Shown here piece by piece: positions 7,422 through 14,976 of a stretch of DNA of 59,424 nucleotides. The stretch's first letter is position 1; every line of letters starts with the position of its first letter. Under the pieces are notes generated by a model. That model searched no databases. It was given only the letters and a program-made list of their open reading frames with translations, and was not told the DNA's origin. Both the position numbers and the translations under genes were made by a program. Where the stretch lies: positions 1-59,424 of the IMG/VR virus record IMGVR_UViG_3300042879_001983; one strand, 5' to 3'. Origin of the DNA: a virus.

Positions 7422-7555
7422 CTGCTGCACCAGTAAAAGAAAAGCGTAAGGAAGAGAAAGATAATATCTTTCTTGAAATTCTTTACAACGTTTCAATTCA
7501 ATTACCAGTCTTAGTAATTGGGTGGATTATTACACAATTCACATCAGATAGATAA
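7418..7555 (+). CDS. 45-residue tail-anchored membrane protein
   Basis: Its ATG overlaps the nuclease stop (ATGA) after a good AGGAGG-type ribosome site. The N-terminus is highly charged (KEKRKEEKD) and is followed by one transmembrane helix (IQLPVLVIGWIITQF). It ends convergently with the minus-strand gene that follows, overlapping it by 12 bases. The function is unknown. Confidence 0.58.
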   Translation: MTAAPVKEKRKEEKDNIFLEILYNVSIQLPVLVIGWIITQFTSDR

Positions 7556-8437
7556 TTTAGCAGACAATTTTTTAGCAATTTTTTTAGCGGGGGCAAAGAG
7601 AGATTTAAATCTTTCTTTGCCCTCTTTTGTAAACTTATCTTTGATAATATCATCAATAATAATCTTATTGTCTATTTCGTAAAGAGCATTAATCTCAACT
7701 TGATCCCGAATATATTGCTCTACATTAGTAACTTGTTCTACAAGTTTTGTCCCATTTTCAGAATATTCAAAAATATCAACGTGCCCTTCTTCTGCTAAGA
7801 CATAGTGTAAAACAGGTTTAACTTGTTTGATTTTGATTTTAAATTTATTTTTAGTTGCTTCTTTAATGATTGGTTCTGCTGCGTTCTTTAATGCATTAAG
7901 AACAGTTGTAGACGCTATCGTAGCGGCAGTAGTTACTACTGCGACAGCACCAGCCGTAGCAACAAGAGAAGGATCAGGTAGATTAATATCTGCACCAAGA
8001 ACTGTAAAGGTTGGTTGAGGTTTATCTGCTGGTATTTCAGCAATAGGCGCTTGAGTGGGGGGAGTTTGAAAAACTTGAGGCACTTGAGGTGGGGGAGTAC
8101 TATTAGGTAAACTCCTGTTCTTATCTGCCTGTTCCTCTTGTTTTTTCTGATCTGCTTTTACAGCTGCATCAAACTCTTCCTGTGTTGGAACATTGATCAC
8201 AGGATATTTTATAGAAGGTCTAGGAAAGTCTATAATAGGAAGTCCTAGACCTTGTGTTACTGGAACTTCAAGCTTCGGGGCGGGCAGACGCTCTACTGTA
8301 GTCTGGGGAATCCCCTGGATCGCAGTTTGGGCAACCTGTGGTTGCTGAAGCATCGGCAACGAGTTCTGCTGGAGGTTCTGGTTCTGGAGTTGGTTCAACT
8401 GAGGTGATCCCAGGTTGTCTATTTGGTTGATCTCCAT
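7544..8437 (-). CDS. Pro/Gln-rich structural-type protein
   Basis: The 297 residues fall into three parts: a Gln/Asn/Pro-rich N-terminal half with repeated short proline motifs (KYPVINVPTQEEFDAAV), a hydrophobic Ala/Val/Thr segment (about residues 157-180) that could insert in a membrane, and a charged helical C-terminus. The start at 8437 has GGAGA 8 bases upstream. Its first 170 bases overlap the preceding putative holin gene in another frame. I recall similar unnamed proteins near cyanophage lysis or tail genes; a virion or envelope-interacting role is inferred. Confidence 0.6.
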   Translation of the reverse strand: MEINQIDNLGSPQLNQLQNQNLQQNSLPMLQQPQVAQTAIQGIPQTTVERLPAPKLEVPVTQGLGLPIIDFPRPSIKYPVINVPTQEEFDAAVKADQKKQEEQADKNRSLPNSTPPPQVPQVFQTPPTQAPIAEIPADKPQPTFTVLGADINLPDPSLVATAGAVAVVTTAATIASTTVLNALKNAAEPIIKEATKNKFKIKIKQVKPVLHYVLAEEGHVDIFEYSENGTKLVEQVTNVEQYIRDQVEINALYEIDNKIIIDDIIKDKFTKEGKERFKSLFAPAKKIAKKLSAKLSI

Positions 8438-8636
8438 CCTTATCGTCTCCTTTTTTTAGAGTATCAACTCCAAAGGTAGCAGCTGCTGCAGTAAACACTG
8501 TAGCAATAAAGGTTGGATCCATTTTAGCAAGTAGACCCGCATATGATGCTGTGAGTAGAGCAGCACTCCAACTCAAAACAGTAATTCTAACGATAGTGCT
8601 CATACATCTTTCCTTTTTCTGTTGTGGTTCAGCCAT
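8268..8636 (-). CDS. putative holin with two possible starts
   Basis: The 122 residues lie 21 bases after the lysozyme gene. Two hydrophobic helices are visible (about residues 14-37 and 41-60), then an acidic, Pro-rich tail with CPNC. Two Met starts exist: ATG 8636 gives an extra basic leader (EPQQKKERC), while ATG 8603 has a better-spaced AAGGA. A long and a short product differing by a charged leader recalls the holin/antiholin pair of lambda S. The holin call rests on position and topology, not homology. The C-terminal half is also read in another frame by the next gene. Confidence 0.5.
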   Translation of the reverse strand: MAEPQQKKERCMSTIVRITVLSWSAALLTASYAGLLAKMDPTFIATVFTAAAATFGVDTLKKGDDKDGDQPNRQPGITSVEPTPEPEPPAELVADASATTGCPNCDPGDSPDYSRASARPEA

Positions 8637-8657
8637 TGTCCTTGATTGAGAGTGAGG

Positions 8658-9329
8658 TTAACCTTTTTTCCAAGCTTCACCTTCCGCCTTTCTTCTACGT
8701 GCTAAACCTGCTTCTACATTTGAACCAGGATTTCTGTAGAGATAGAGCGCATCGGGAACTTTGTCCCACTCTTTATTCTTCAGTACTCTAGTTATAGTAT
8801 TAAAATTATCACCACCGTAAAAACCAGCGCCGAGATTATAAGCAAAGCTGAGCAAAGCTCCTCTTTTACCATCACTCATTTCATTCCAATGTGGAATCTT
8901 ACGAAGTGCTGGGAGAAAGTGATGCTTCGCTTCTTCAATCAGTAGCTCATCTGCTTCTGCTTGAGTAATTTTGTCTCCCATCTTGAATGGTTGCCCATTC
9001 TTATTTCTAGTAGAACCCCAACCAATAGTGATTGGAAGTCCACCAGAAAGAGGATCTGGATAGGCATTCAATCTGCATCCTTCAAATTCTTTAACTAATT
9101 TGATGCCCATTTGTGGAACATCATCACCACCAACTACAGAAGCAGGAGCTGCAGCAGCAGGGGCTGGTGCAGCATTACCCTTTTTTCCTCTAAAAATCTC
9201 CGCCCAATCTACGTTATCTTCTAGATACTTAACTGGTAAGTTATCTTCTAACCACTGTACGGCTTTAACGTGATTAGGATTCTTCTCATCATAGAACTTG
9301 AAAAAGTTGTGTAGATCAATTCTTGCCAT
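8658..9329 (-). CDS. GH24 lysozyme with N-terminal accessory domain
   Basis: Residues 80-223 form a T4-lysozyme-type GH24 domain that cleaves peptidoglycan: LVKEFEGCRLNAYPDP carries the catalytic Glu, and ITIGWGSTRNKNGQ and LSFAYNLGAGFY are family motifs. Residues 1-48 (LHNFFKFYDEKNPNH, AVQWLEDNLPVKYLEDN) closely match the N-terminus of the peptidase encoded upstream, joined here by an Ala/Pro linker. It lacks a signal peptide, so export through a holin or a place in the virion is needed. It lies upstream of the putative holin gene and overlaps a small gene at its start. Confidence 0.9.
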   Translation of the reverse strand: MARIDLHNFFKFYDEKNPNHVKAVQWLEDNLPVKYLEDNVDWAEIFRGKKGNAAPAPAAAAPASVVGGDDVPQMGIKLVKEFEGCRLNAYPDPLSGGLPITIGWGSTRNKNGQPFKMGDKITQAEADELLIEEAKHHFLPALRKIPHWNEMSDGKRGALLSFAYNLGAGFYGGDNFNTITRVLKNKEWDKVPDALYLYRNPGSNVEAGLARRRKAEGEAWKKG

Positions 9330-9462
9330 TTGTTCCTCCTATATTTGGAAAGTAAATTTCAAATAATTCGTTTGCTTCTTTGTGTTTTCCTTGATTTGTG
9401 AGTTTCTTCACTTCTTCCAGAATTTTCTTTTTAAACTCAGTCGAAGATCCTTCCCCACCCAT
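9316..9462 (-). CDS. 48-residue helical protein between two wall hydrolases
   Basis: The protein begins MGGEGSSTEFKKKILEEV and continues as a charged helix (KLTNQGKHKEANELFEIYF). AGGAGGT lies 5 bases before the ATG at 9462; another ATG one codon earlier is too close to it. The frame overlaps the end of the peptidase gene and the start of the lysozyme gene, whose ribosome site it contains. It could be a regulator or partner of the two hydrolases; nothing in the sequence decides. Confidence 0.55.
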   Translation of the reverse strand: MGGEGSSTEFKKKILEEVKKLTNQGKHKEANELFEIYFPNIGGTNGKN

Positions 9463-10108
9463 CATTACCTCCTGGACACCAACGATGCTTCAGGACTGCC
9501 TTTGTATAAATGGTCTTCTTACCATTTGTTACGGGACCAGTGTAATTATCATTCAAAGAACCATAAGGATCATTAACGAAATATCCCTTTCCATCTGGAG
9601 TCTTACCAATCACTACACACATGTGACCACCAGTAGGAGCAGATAAAGAACCGCGATGCAAGATACCAATAACAACAGGTTTCCCAGCATCAAGACTCTT
9701 ATCAATATCAGCAAAAGAAAGATTATAGCTAAAGTGAGACTTAACTCCATAACCTGCGAGAACTTTCGTCTGTACCGCATGGTCAGTAGTGTCGCCAATC
9801 GCAAATACTTTCTTAACGTATTCATCGTCGCCTTTGATGCTTCCTGGCTTGAGGAAAGCAAGGCACATAGCGCACGATGAACTGTTACAAGTTCTATGTG
9901 CATCTCGATAGTTATCTACTTGATTGAAGTATGGAACGTTAAGAACTGCTGGAGTTGGAGGTTTTGTTCTAAAAATACCAATCCACTCGGTTTCTGAATC
10001 GTCCATAAACTCAGCAGGAAGGTTATCTTCTAACCATTGAACTGCTGCTACGTGATTCGCGTTACCATCATCATAATATTTGAAAAAGTTATGAAGATCT
10101 AACGTCAT
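9437..10108 (-). CDS. C39-like cysteine peptidase with shared N-terminal domain
   Basis: Residues 1-48 (LHNFFKYYDDGNANH, AVQWLEDNLPAEFMDD) match the N-terminus of the downstream lysozyme. From about residue 57 the pattern is that of C39-type papain-fold peptidases: VPYFNQVDN, then CNSSSCAMCLAFL with the candidate nucleophile Cys, GGHMCVVIG with the catalytic His and VNDPYG with the Asp. Such domains can cut peptide cross-links in cell walls, so it probably works with the lysozyme. A consensus late promoter lies 25 bases upstream, consistent with late or virion-associated function. Confidence 0.78.
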   Translation of the reverse strand: MTLDLHNFFKYYDDGNANHVAAVQWLEDNLPAEFMDDSETEWIGIFRTKPPTPAVLNVPYFNQVDNYRDAHRTCNSSSCAMCLAFLKPGSIKGDDEYVKKVFAIGDTTDHAVQTKVLAGYGVKSHFSYNLSFADIDKSLDAGKPVVIGILHRGSLSAPTGGHMCVVIGKTPDGKGYFVNDPYGSLNDNYTGPVTNGKKTIYTKAVLKHRWCPGGNDGWGRIFD

Positions 10109-10132
10109 CTCGTTTTTCTATAAACACTGAGG

Positions 10133-10140
10133 TATTTATA
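10133..10140 (-). promoter_or_regulatory. consensus late promoter TATAAATA
   Basis: An exact T4-type late box ahead of the C39-like peptidase gene. It directly continues the U-tract of the peroxiredoxin terminator. Confidence 0.8.
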
Positions 10141-10163
10141 AAAAAAGCACCTATTAAGGTGCT
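10141..10163 (-). terminator. terminator after the peroxiredoxin gene
   Basis: The minus-strand stem AGCACC / GGTGCT with a 6-base loop is followed by seven Ts that run into the late promoter. Confidence 0.8.
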
Positions 10164-10179
10164 TACAAAGATTATATTT

Positions 10180-10686
10180 TCAGCAATTTACACAGGATTT
10201 ACTTTTTAGGTATCCCAAAACTTTTTCTGGTGTGGTTTCCTCATAAGGATCATCTTCTGCATTATCACATTTACCAGACTCGATGAACAGTTTCTCAATC
10301 AAACAATTATCAATAACAGCAGCATATCGCCACGAACGGTAAGCAAATCCTAGATTAAATTTCTTTACAAGCATATCCATACCTTTGGTAAATTCTCCAT
10401 TACCATCAGGAAGAAGTTTGACTTTTGAAACTCCTAGAGATTTTGCCCATGCATTCATAACGAATGCATCGTTCATAGAAATACAATATACGTCATCAAT
10501 TCCTTGCTGAATGAATTCAACAAACTTTTCTTCATACCCAGGTAATTGATATGAACTGCAAGTAGGGGTAAATGCTCCAGGAAGTGAAAAAATAACTACT
10601 CGCTTTCCAGTAAAAAGTTCTTCTGTGCTGCGAGCAACAAACTTTCCGCTCTCACGGAACATTAAATCAACTGAAGGAATAAGCAT
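10180..10686 (-). CDS. peroxiredoxin (Prx5-like)
   Basis: A thioredoxin-fold peroxidase that reduces H2O2 or organic peroxides. SLPGAFTPTCSSYQLPGY contains the peroxidatic Cys in the PGAFTPTCS motif of the Prx5 group; KLLPDGNGEFTKGMDM is also typical. The C-terminus ends KSKSCVNC, a CxxC-like pair not usual in this family, which might act as a resolving or electron-accepting site. I chose ATG 10686 (168 residues); a TTG three codons upstream is possible. Together with hli genes upstream on the same strand it suggests protection from photo-oxidative stress. Confidence 0.85.
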   Translation of the reverse strand: MLIPSVDLMFRESGKFVARSTEELFTGKRVVIFSLPGAFTPTCSSYQLPGYEEKFVEFIQQGIDDVYCISMNDAFVMNAWAKSLGVSKVKLLPDGNGEFTKGMDMLVKKFNLGFAYRSWRYAAVIDNCLIEKLFIESGKCDNAEDDPYEETTPEKVLGYLKSKSCVNC

Positions 10687-10691
10687 AATTT

Positions 10692-10778
10692 TCAATACGT
10701 TTCTAATACTTTCTCTACACTATAACCTAAAAGTGTTAAAAAGGCAACAGCTGTTACTGTCCAAAGTAATTCGATCAT
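10692..10778 (-). CDS. 28-residue membrane peptide after hli
   Basis: MIELLWTVTAVAFLTLLGYS and a short charged tail form one transmembrane helix. It starts at a TGATG overlap with the hli stop and reaches the peroxiredoxin start, so the three are probably translated from one mRNA. It resembles very small thylakoid subunits in size only; no name is justified. Confidence 0.5.
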   Translation of the reverse strand: MIELLWTVTAVAFLTLLGYSVEKVLETY

Positions 10779-10885
10779 CACCAAATACCTGGAATGATTT
10801 GACCAGTAAAAGCATAACTGCCCATAGCGGCAACAATACCGATCATTGCTGCCCAACCATTAATACGTTCTGCGCGTTCGTTCAT
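10778..10885 (-). CDS. hli: high-light-inducible protein (short HLIP)
   Basis: The 35 residues are a complete single-helix chlorophyll a/b-binding motif: ERINGWAAMIGIVAAM followed by SYAFTGQIIPGIW. HLIPs bind chlorophyll and carotenoid and protect photosystems during stress; phage copies are common in cyanophages. GGAGG lies ahead of the ATG. The gene overlaps the previous frame by 4 bases and the next by 1, forming a tight run with the peroxiredoxin. Confidence 0.92.
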   Translation of the reverse strand: MNERAERINGWAAMIGIVAAMGSYAFTGQIIPGIW

Positions 10886-11034
10886 TTTAGAATCCTCCAA
10901 ATTTCTTTTAATTTTTGAATAATTTTTTGACGTTTTGTTTTTTTAGTCGAAAGAAAGGCTGGTTTTTGATTTGGGTCAGCAGGAACAAATTTAATCTCTG
11001 CCCAAATTTCTGGTTTTTTATTTGAATCTAGCAT
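10882..11034 (-). CDS. 50-residue basic hypothetical protein
   Basis: The protein begins MLDSNKKPEIWAEIKFVPAD and ends in a strongly basic helix (TKKTKRQKIIQKLKEIWRIL). Its stop overlaps the hli start (ATGA) and its last codons contain the hli ribosome site. No family is recognised. The coupled position supports it as a real gene. Confidence 0.55.
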   Translation of the reverse strand: MLDSNKKPEIWAEIKFVPADPNQKPAFLSTKKTKRQKIIQKLKEIWRILK

Positions 11035-11064
11035 TTACGATTAAATCGAAAAGATCTTTAAAAT

Positions 11065-11093
11065 AATTTATCACTAAATGCGTAGAAAATCAA
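11065..11093 (-). promoter_or_regulatory. sigma70-like promoter ahead of the short hli run
   Basis: TTGATT (11093-11088) and TAAATT (11070-11065) are 17 bases apart, in the gap between the two hli genes. Confidence 0.4.
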
Positions 11094-11101
11094 CTCCAAT
11101 A

Positions 11102-11311
11102 TCAAATCAATCCAAAGAAGAATTTACCTGTGATAGCATAAGAAAGGAAACCAGCAACAATGCCGACCATAGCCCAACGTCCATTTGCTTTCTCCGCTTT
11201 TACTGCATAAGGTTCAAACCCATAACGTTCGATGTCTTCTTTCGACATCCACATTGTAGGTTCTTTAGCGAACATGTTCATTTGTCCGCGCTCATTAGTT
11301 GTTACAGTCAT
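11102..11311 (-). CDS. hli: high-light-inducible protein (long HLIP)
   Basis: The 69 residues have a 35-residue N-terminal extension with EDIERYGFEPYAVKAEKANG and one HLIP helix, NGRWAMVGIVAGFLSYAITG, with the conserved chlorophyll-binding Glu, Asn and Arg pattern. It is expected to dissipate excess light energy near PSII with the phage D1 and D2. A near-consensus host promoter lies 28 bases upstream, so early expression by host polymerase is likely. Confidence 0.93.
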   Translation of the reverse strand: MTVTTNERGQMNMFAKEPTMWMSKEDIERYGFEPYAVKAEKANGRWAMVGIVAGFLSYAITGKFFFGLI

Positions 11312-11338
11312 TTTCGTTTTATTACGAATTGTTACACA

Positions 11339-11367
11339 ATTATATAGGAAAAATAAAAAAGAGTCAA
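11339..11367 (-). promoter_or_regulatory. strong sigma70-type promoter of the hli region
   Basis: TTGACT (11367-11362) and a perfect TATAAT (11344-11339) are separated by exactly 17 bases, 28 bases ahead of the hli start codon. Confidence 0.8.
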
Positions 11368-11411
11368 GTACCTTTGGTAAGCATTTATACTTATTTTGTT
11401 AGGAAATGAAA

Positions 11412-11439
11412 ATAAAAACCACCCCTTTTGGGGGTGGTT
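11412..11439 (-). terminator. terminator after the porin gene
   Basis: The minus-strand stem AACCACCCC / GGGGTGGTT (9 bp) with a 5-base loop is followed by TTTATTTTC. A second small stem, CACTCA/TGAGTG, lies between it and the porin stop. Confidence 0.85.
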
Positions 11440-11461
11440 CCACTCATTATGTGAGTGATTA

Positions 11462-12910
11462 TCAGAAGGTGAACTTAGTCTGAACGACGCCGCCCCACTT
11501 GGAGGAGTCATCGAACCTTTGATTGTTCGTCACATAGAAGAGAGCAGGAGTGATGCTGATGTTATCAGACACTTGGAACTTGTAGAAGATTTCCAGAAGT
11601 TGAGCGTCTTCTACGTCAGTGGTAGGTGCTGCACCATAAGCAACTCCAGCAGAGTTGCCCTTGGCGAACACATCGCTCCACTGAAGACCGACGAACCAAG
11701 AATCGGTGTTGTAATCATCACCGCCACTTACGGCATTGTAACCGTAACCAGCACTGATTGAAGGAACAAAACCAGACTCAGTAGGTTGCCAGTAACCATT
11801 TACAGCAACGCTATTTGATTCTTGACCAGTAGCAAGAGTTCCATTGAACCCAAGAGGACCGTTGAAGGAACGAGGACGGGTGCCCTCAGTACCATAACGA
11901 TAACCAACACCAACACCCCAGTTAGATGCCTTGTAACCAACTTGAGCAAGCAGGTTTAGAGCACCATCGGCATTGAATACACCAGTCTCACTATCGCTAC
12001 CGTTTTGAGCAACGTAGTTCAGACCAGCAACGAATCCAGTTTTACCAACATACTGAGCACCGAAACCAGCACCAGTTGCCTTGTTATAGACACCAGGAGC
12101 ACCAGCAGTGGTGAAGAAGTCAAGAATTTCCGAACGATAAGCGGTAGGAACCCAAGACATCTCAGTGTTACGAACCAGAGGTCCAGCAGTCAGAGTTACA
12201 TTCTGAGCAACAGGGAACTGATAATACAGGCGATCAATCTCTACACTATTAGCAGTGGTTTCTGCCTTATCAAGTTTGAAGAGTGATGAAGAAGAACCGA
12301 AAGGATTATCATTGAAGTTACCAGCACGAAGACGAGTGCGGAGCAGATCCTTACCAGTGAATGAAGTATCAAAGTTCAGACGGAGATCATAGTTGAATGC
12401 GGTGTTTCCAACGTTTCCACCATCATTCGTTTCAAGACCAGGAACTCCACCCAAAGCAAAGATTGCTTCACCCTTGAGTTTGGTAGTAGTGGAGAATTGA
12501 GTTGCCTCAAGTTCACCAACTTTTGCTTCAAGGCCATTTACACGACCCTTAAGAACACCAAGTTCAGTTTTGAATTCAGCAATAAGACGCTGAAGTTCAT
12601 CGGTAACTTCCGTTACACGATCCAGACAAGCGTTCAGAAGAGCAGCGGCTTCGTAACGACTCATCGAACGACCACCACCATAGGTCCCGTTAGGATAACC
12701 AGCAACGCAACCATAACGCTCAACGAGGTTGCTGAGTGCCTGATATGCCCAATCGGTAGGTTGAACATCAGACAGTTGATTGATACTTGAGACTTGTTCT
12801 GCTGTAGCATATTGATTGACTGCCGCCATATTAAGGTCTGCGGCATTCGCAGCAACAGGAGCAACCATTCCCAGAGCAACAGGTGCAAGCATCAGTTGTT
12901 TGAGTTTCAT
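11462..12910 (-). CDS. cyanobacterial SLH/OprB-type outer-membrane porin
   Basis: The 482 residues have the layout of Synechococcus Som porins. A signal peptide (MKLKQLMLAPVALGMVAPVA) leads into an SLH domain (VQPTDWAYQALSNLVERYG, SMSRYEAAALLNACLDR) that anchors to the wall, a short coiled coil (ELQRLIAEFKTELGVL) and a beta-barrel ending in VQTKFTF, an outer-membrane C-terminal signature. Such porins let small solutes through the outer membrane. I chose the ATG at 12910 because only it gives a clean signal peptide. It has its own promoter, a 5' hairpin and a terminator. Host origin is likely. Confidence 0.93.
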   Translation of the reverse strand: MKLKQLMLAPVALGMVAPVAANAADLNMAAVNQYATAEQVSSINQLSDVQPTDWAYQALSNLVERYGCVAGYPNGTYGGGRSMSRYEAAALLNACLDRVTEVTDELQRLIAEFKTELGVLKGRVNGLEAKVGELEATQFSTTTKLKGEAIFALGGVPGLETNDGGNVGNTAFNYDLRLNFDTSFTGKDLLRTRLRAGNFNDNPFGSSSSLFKLDKAETTANSVEIDRLYYQFPVAQNVTLTAGPLVRNTEMSWVPTAYRSEILDFFTTAGAPGVYNKATGAGFGAQYVGKTGFVAGLNYVAQNGSDSETGVFNADGALNLLAQVGYKASNWGVGVGYRYGTEGTRPRSFNGPLGFNGTLATGQESNSVAVNGYWQPTESGFVPSISAGYGYNAVSGGDDYNTDSWFVGLQWSDVFAKGNSAGVAYGAAPTTDVEDAQLLEIFYKFQVSDNISITPALFYVTNNQRFDDSSKWGGVVQTKFTF

Positions 12911-12940
12911 AAAGTTGTTTTTAGTACTAAACGACATATC

Positions 12941-12975
12941 GAATAACCATGCAAATAGTTGCGGCATGGTTATTC
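12941..12975 (-). repeat. perfect 11-bp hairpin at the porin mRNA 5' end
   Basis: GAATAACCATG and CATGGTTATTC pair perfectly around a 13-base loop. The predicted transcription start from the promoter at 12985-13013 falls within a few bases of the hairpin, so it would form the 5' end of the porin mRNA. No T-run follows, so it is not an ordinary terminator. Confidence 0.7.
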
Positions 12976-12984
12976 AATGAATTT

Positions 12985-13013
12985 ACTTTAACATTTTTTT
13001 TACAATTCGTCAA
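12985..13013 (-). promoter_or_regulatory. sigma70-like promoter of the porin gene
   Basis: TTGACG (13013-13008) and TAAAGT (12990-12985) are 17 bases apart. The -35 overlaps the stop codon of the last glycan gene. Confidence 0.55.
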
Positions 13014-13816
13014 GCTTTTGGTTGAGATGGTTCTGTGATTCTCCCTAGATACGGATCATATTCCATTAAGTCCGCAATGGTTAACTGAGCCCCAGTCTGT
13101 TCCCAAAAGTTTTTAAGTCCATCATGACTTTGACGATGAAAAATATCAACGTGTTCTGGATGAATAGATGATCCCAATTGAATCTTGTATAAGAAGAGTG
13201 GAATGGAGTAAGTATTTCCCGAATTATAAATTAAGTCATCAGCAACAGGACGTGGTTTAACACCATTATCCAATCGATATTTGTCTTCTCCCTTCACATG
13301 AAATTTAAGAAGCTTTTCTGCATGATGCCTGTTGATAATATAACAAGCTGTAGAAAAATCATTTACAAATCTTTTATGAAGTTTCACATGCAAATCACCA
13401 GTACAAATAATAGCAGTTTGAACTACATCCCAATCATATGGAATTCTAGAATAAAAATCTAACCAAGTAAAATTCCAAAATCTAACCAAATCCAAATTAC
13501 AATCATCTTCCATAATAACTGCATATGGACTATCAGATGTTTCCATCCAATGTTTGATTGCTTTAAGATGTGATGTCGTGCAACCAATTTCCCCAGAGGT
13601 CATCATTTCTGGATATCTACCAGTAAGAATATCACTAAGGTCATCTTGTCTACCATCATACGCAGAGATACGAGTATAGTTTTCAATTTCCCAATATTTA
13701 AATTGGTCTTCCATATATTGAGCTCTCTCTGGTTGACCATCCAGATTAAGATAATAAATTGGACCAATTCCCCTCAGCTTATATGCTGATTTATTTTTAT
13801 CTAATAATTCATTCAT
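13010..13816 (-). CDS. glycosyltransferase family 25
   Basis: The 268 residues match LPS-type GT25 enzymes: IYYLNLDGQPERAQYM at the start, GEIGCTTSHLKAIKHW in the middle and AVIMEDDC, the acidic motif that binds the metal and nucleotide sugar. Family members add galactose or similar sugars to lipo-oligosaccharide. It is the last gene of the 18-gene glycan operon and overlaps the sugar dehydrogenase gene by 4 bases. Donor and acceptor cannot be read from sequence. Confidence 0.85.
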   Translation of the reverse strand: MNELLDKNKSAYKLRGIGPIYYLNLDGQPERAQYMEDQFKYWEIENYTRISAYDGRQDDLSDILTGRYPEMMTSGEIGCTTSHLKAIKHWMETSDSPYAVIMEDDCNLDLVRFWNFTWLDFYSRIPYDWDVVQTAIICTGDLHVKLHKRFVNDFSTACYIINRHHAEKLLKFHVKGEDKYRLDNGVKPRPVADDLIYNSGNTYSIPLFLYKIQLGSSIHPEHVDIFHRQSHDGLKNFWEQTGAQLTIADLMEYDPYLGRITEPSQPKA

Positions 13817-14976
13817 AACCCAACCAGAATAAAATCTTCTTTAATTTCAGATTGCTCAGAGACAAAAACAACTCTATCACCATAGTATTCTAGCATTGGT
13901 TGCTGAATTTGATCAAGGATTGTTTGGTTATCACCAATATAAACTTTATATCCAGCATCTAAAAGATCGATACAAAGTTTATATTGGCGACTTTCAGTTA
14001 AGATGTCCGTTCCTTTCTTATAAGAAACATGTGGGAAGTAATAAGGAAGACCTTCATTATTAATTGAAGCAAAATATTCAAATAAGAATTTTGAATGTTG
14101 CTCATTAAAAGCATCAGTAACCGATCCAAGATTATACTTCAATCCAACCTTTTGAGCATATGCAGCAAAAGAACGATTGTCTCTAGGTAGACATGGACCA
14201 CCATATCCAAATCCATATCTCATATATTTTTTACCAACTCTACTATCAGATCCGATAGCATCTAAAACCTGTTCGATTTCGTTTTCTAGACCAGATAAAG
14301 TTAAAACTTCACCGACCATATTTGCGTAACTGATTTTAGTTGTAAGGTAACAATTAAGTGCTAGTTTTACAATCTCTGCTGCAGTAGTAGACATAAAACA
14401 AGGATTTGCTTCAATCCATTGAATTCTGCTATAAATCGTAGCAATCTTAGATCTTACATTAGGATCTTCCCCTCCAATAAGAACCATATCAGCATATCTC
14501 AGATCATGAATAATAGATCCCTGAGCAATAAATTCTGGGTTATAAAAAACGTCTACTCCATATGGAGAAAGTTTTTCTTTAAACTTTTCACAATCTCCAG
14601 GATTTGTAGTGCATCCAACTACAAAAACTTTTCCATTTAAATCAATACCATACTCAGATGCTTTTTGAATATCTTCAACTACTTTCCAAACAGCAGTTAC
14701 ATCGTAAGATCCATCTGCAGCAGAAGGAGTTGCTACCAAAGTGTAGATGATATCGGATTGCTTTACAACCTCAATATTATCAATAGTCGCTACGAAGTTT
14801 TTAGCATCATCTAAAAGATCCGCTACTTCTGGTTCGTTGGTATTGATGATTCGATTGTTTAGGGAAATAACATAATCCTCACGACAATCAGATACGATAA
14901 CATCATATCCAGATTTTTCTGCAAGAAGAGCAAAGCAAATACCAAGTCTTCCTGCTCCGATAACTCCAATCTTCAT
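13813..14976 (-). CDS. UDP-glucose / nucleotide-sugar 6-dehydrogenase
   Basis: This NAD-dependent enzyme oxidises a nucleotide sugar (usually UDP-glucose) to the uronic acid. The N-terminal Rossmann motif is MKIGVIGAGRLGICFALLAE; NPEFIAQGSIIHD matches the family motif NPEFLREG, and FGYGGPCLPRDNRSF contains the catalytic Cys. At 387 residues it is full length. It directly follows NadE in the operon; the reaction consumes two NAD+ per sugar, so the pairing is suggestive. Confidence 0.9.
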   Translation of the reverse strand: MKIGVIGAGRLGICFALLAEKSGYDVIVSDCREDYVISLNNRIINTNEPEVADLLDDAKNFVATIDNIEVVKQSDIIYTLVATPSAADGSYDVTAVWKVVEDIQKASEYGIDLNGKVFVVGCTTNPGDCEKFKEKLSPYGVDVFYNPEFIAQGSIIHDLRYADMVLIGGEDPNVRSKIATIYSRIQWIEANPCFMSTTAAEIVKLALNCYLTTKISYANMVGEVLTLSGLENEIEQVLDAIGSDSRVGKKYMRYGFGYGGPCLPRDNRSFAAYAQKVGLKYNLGSVTDAFNEQHSKFLFEYFASINNEGLPYYFPHVSYKKGTDILTESRQYKLCIDLLDAGYKVYIGDNQTILDQIQQPMLEYYGDRVVFVSEQSEIKEDFILVGL

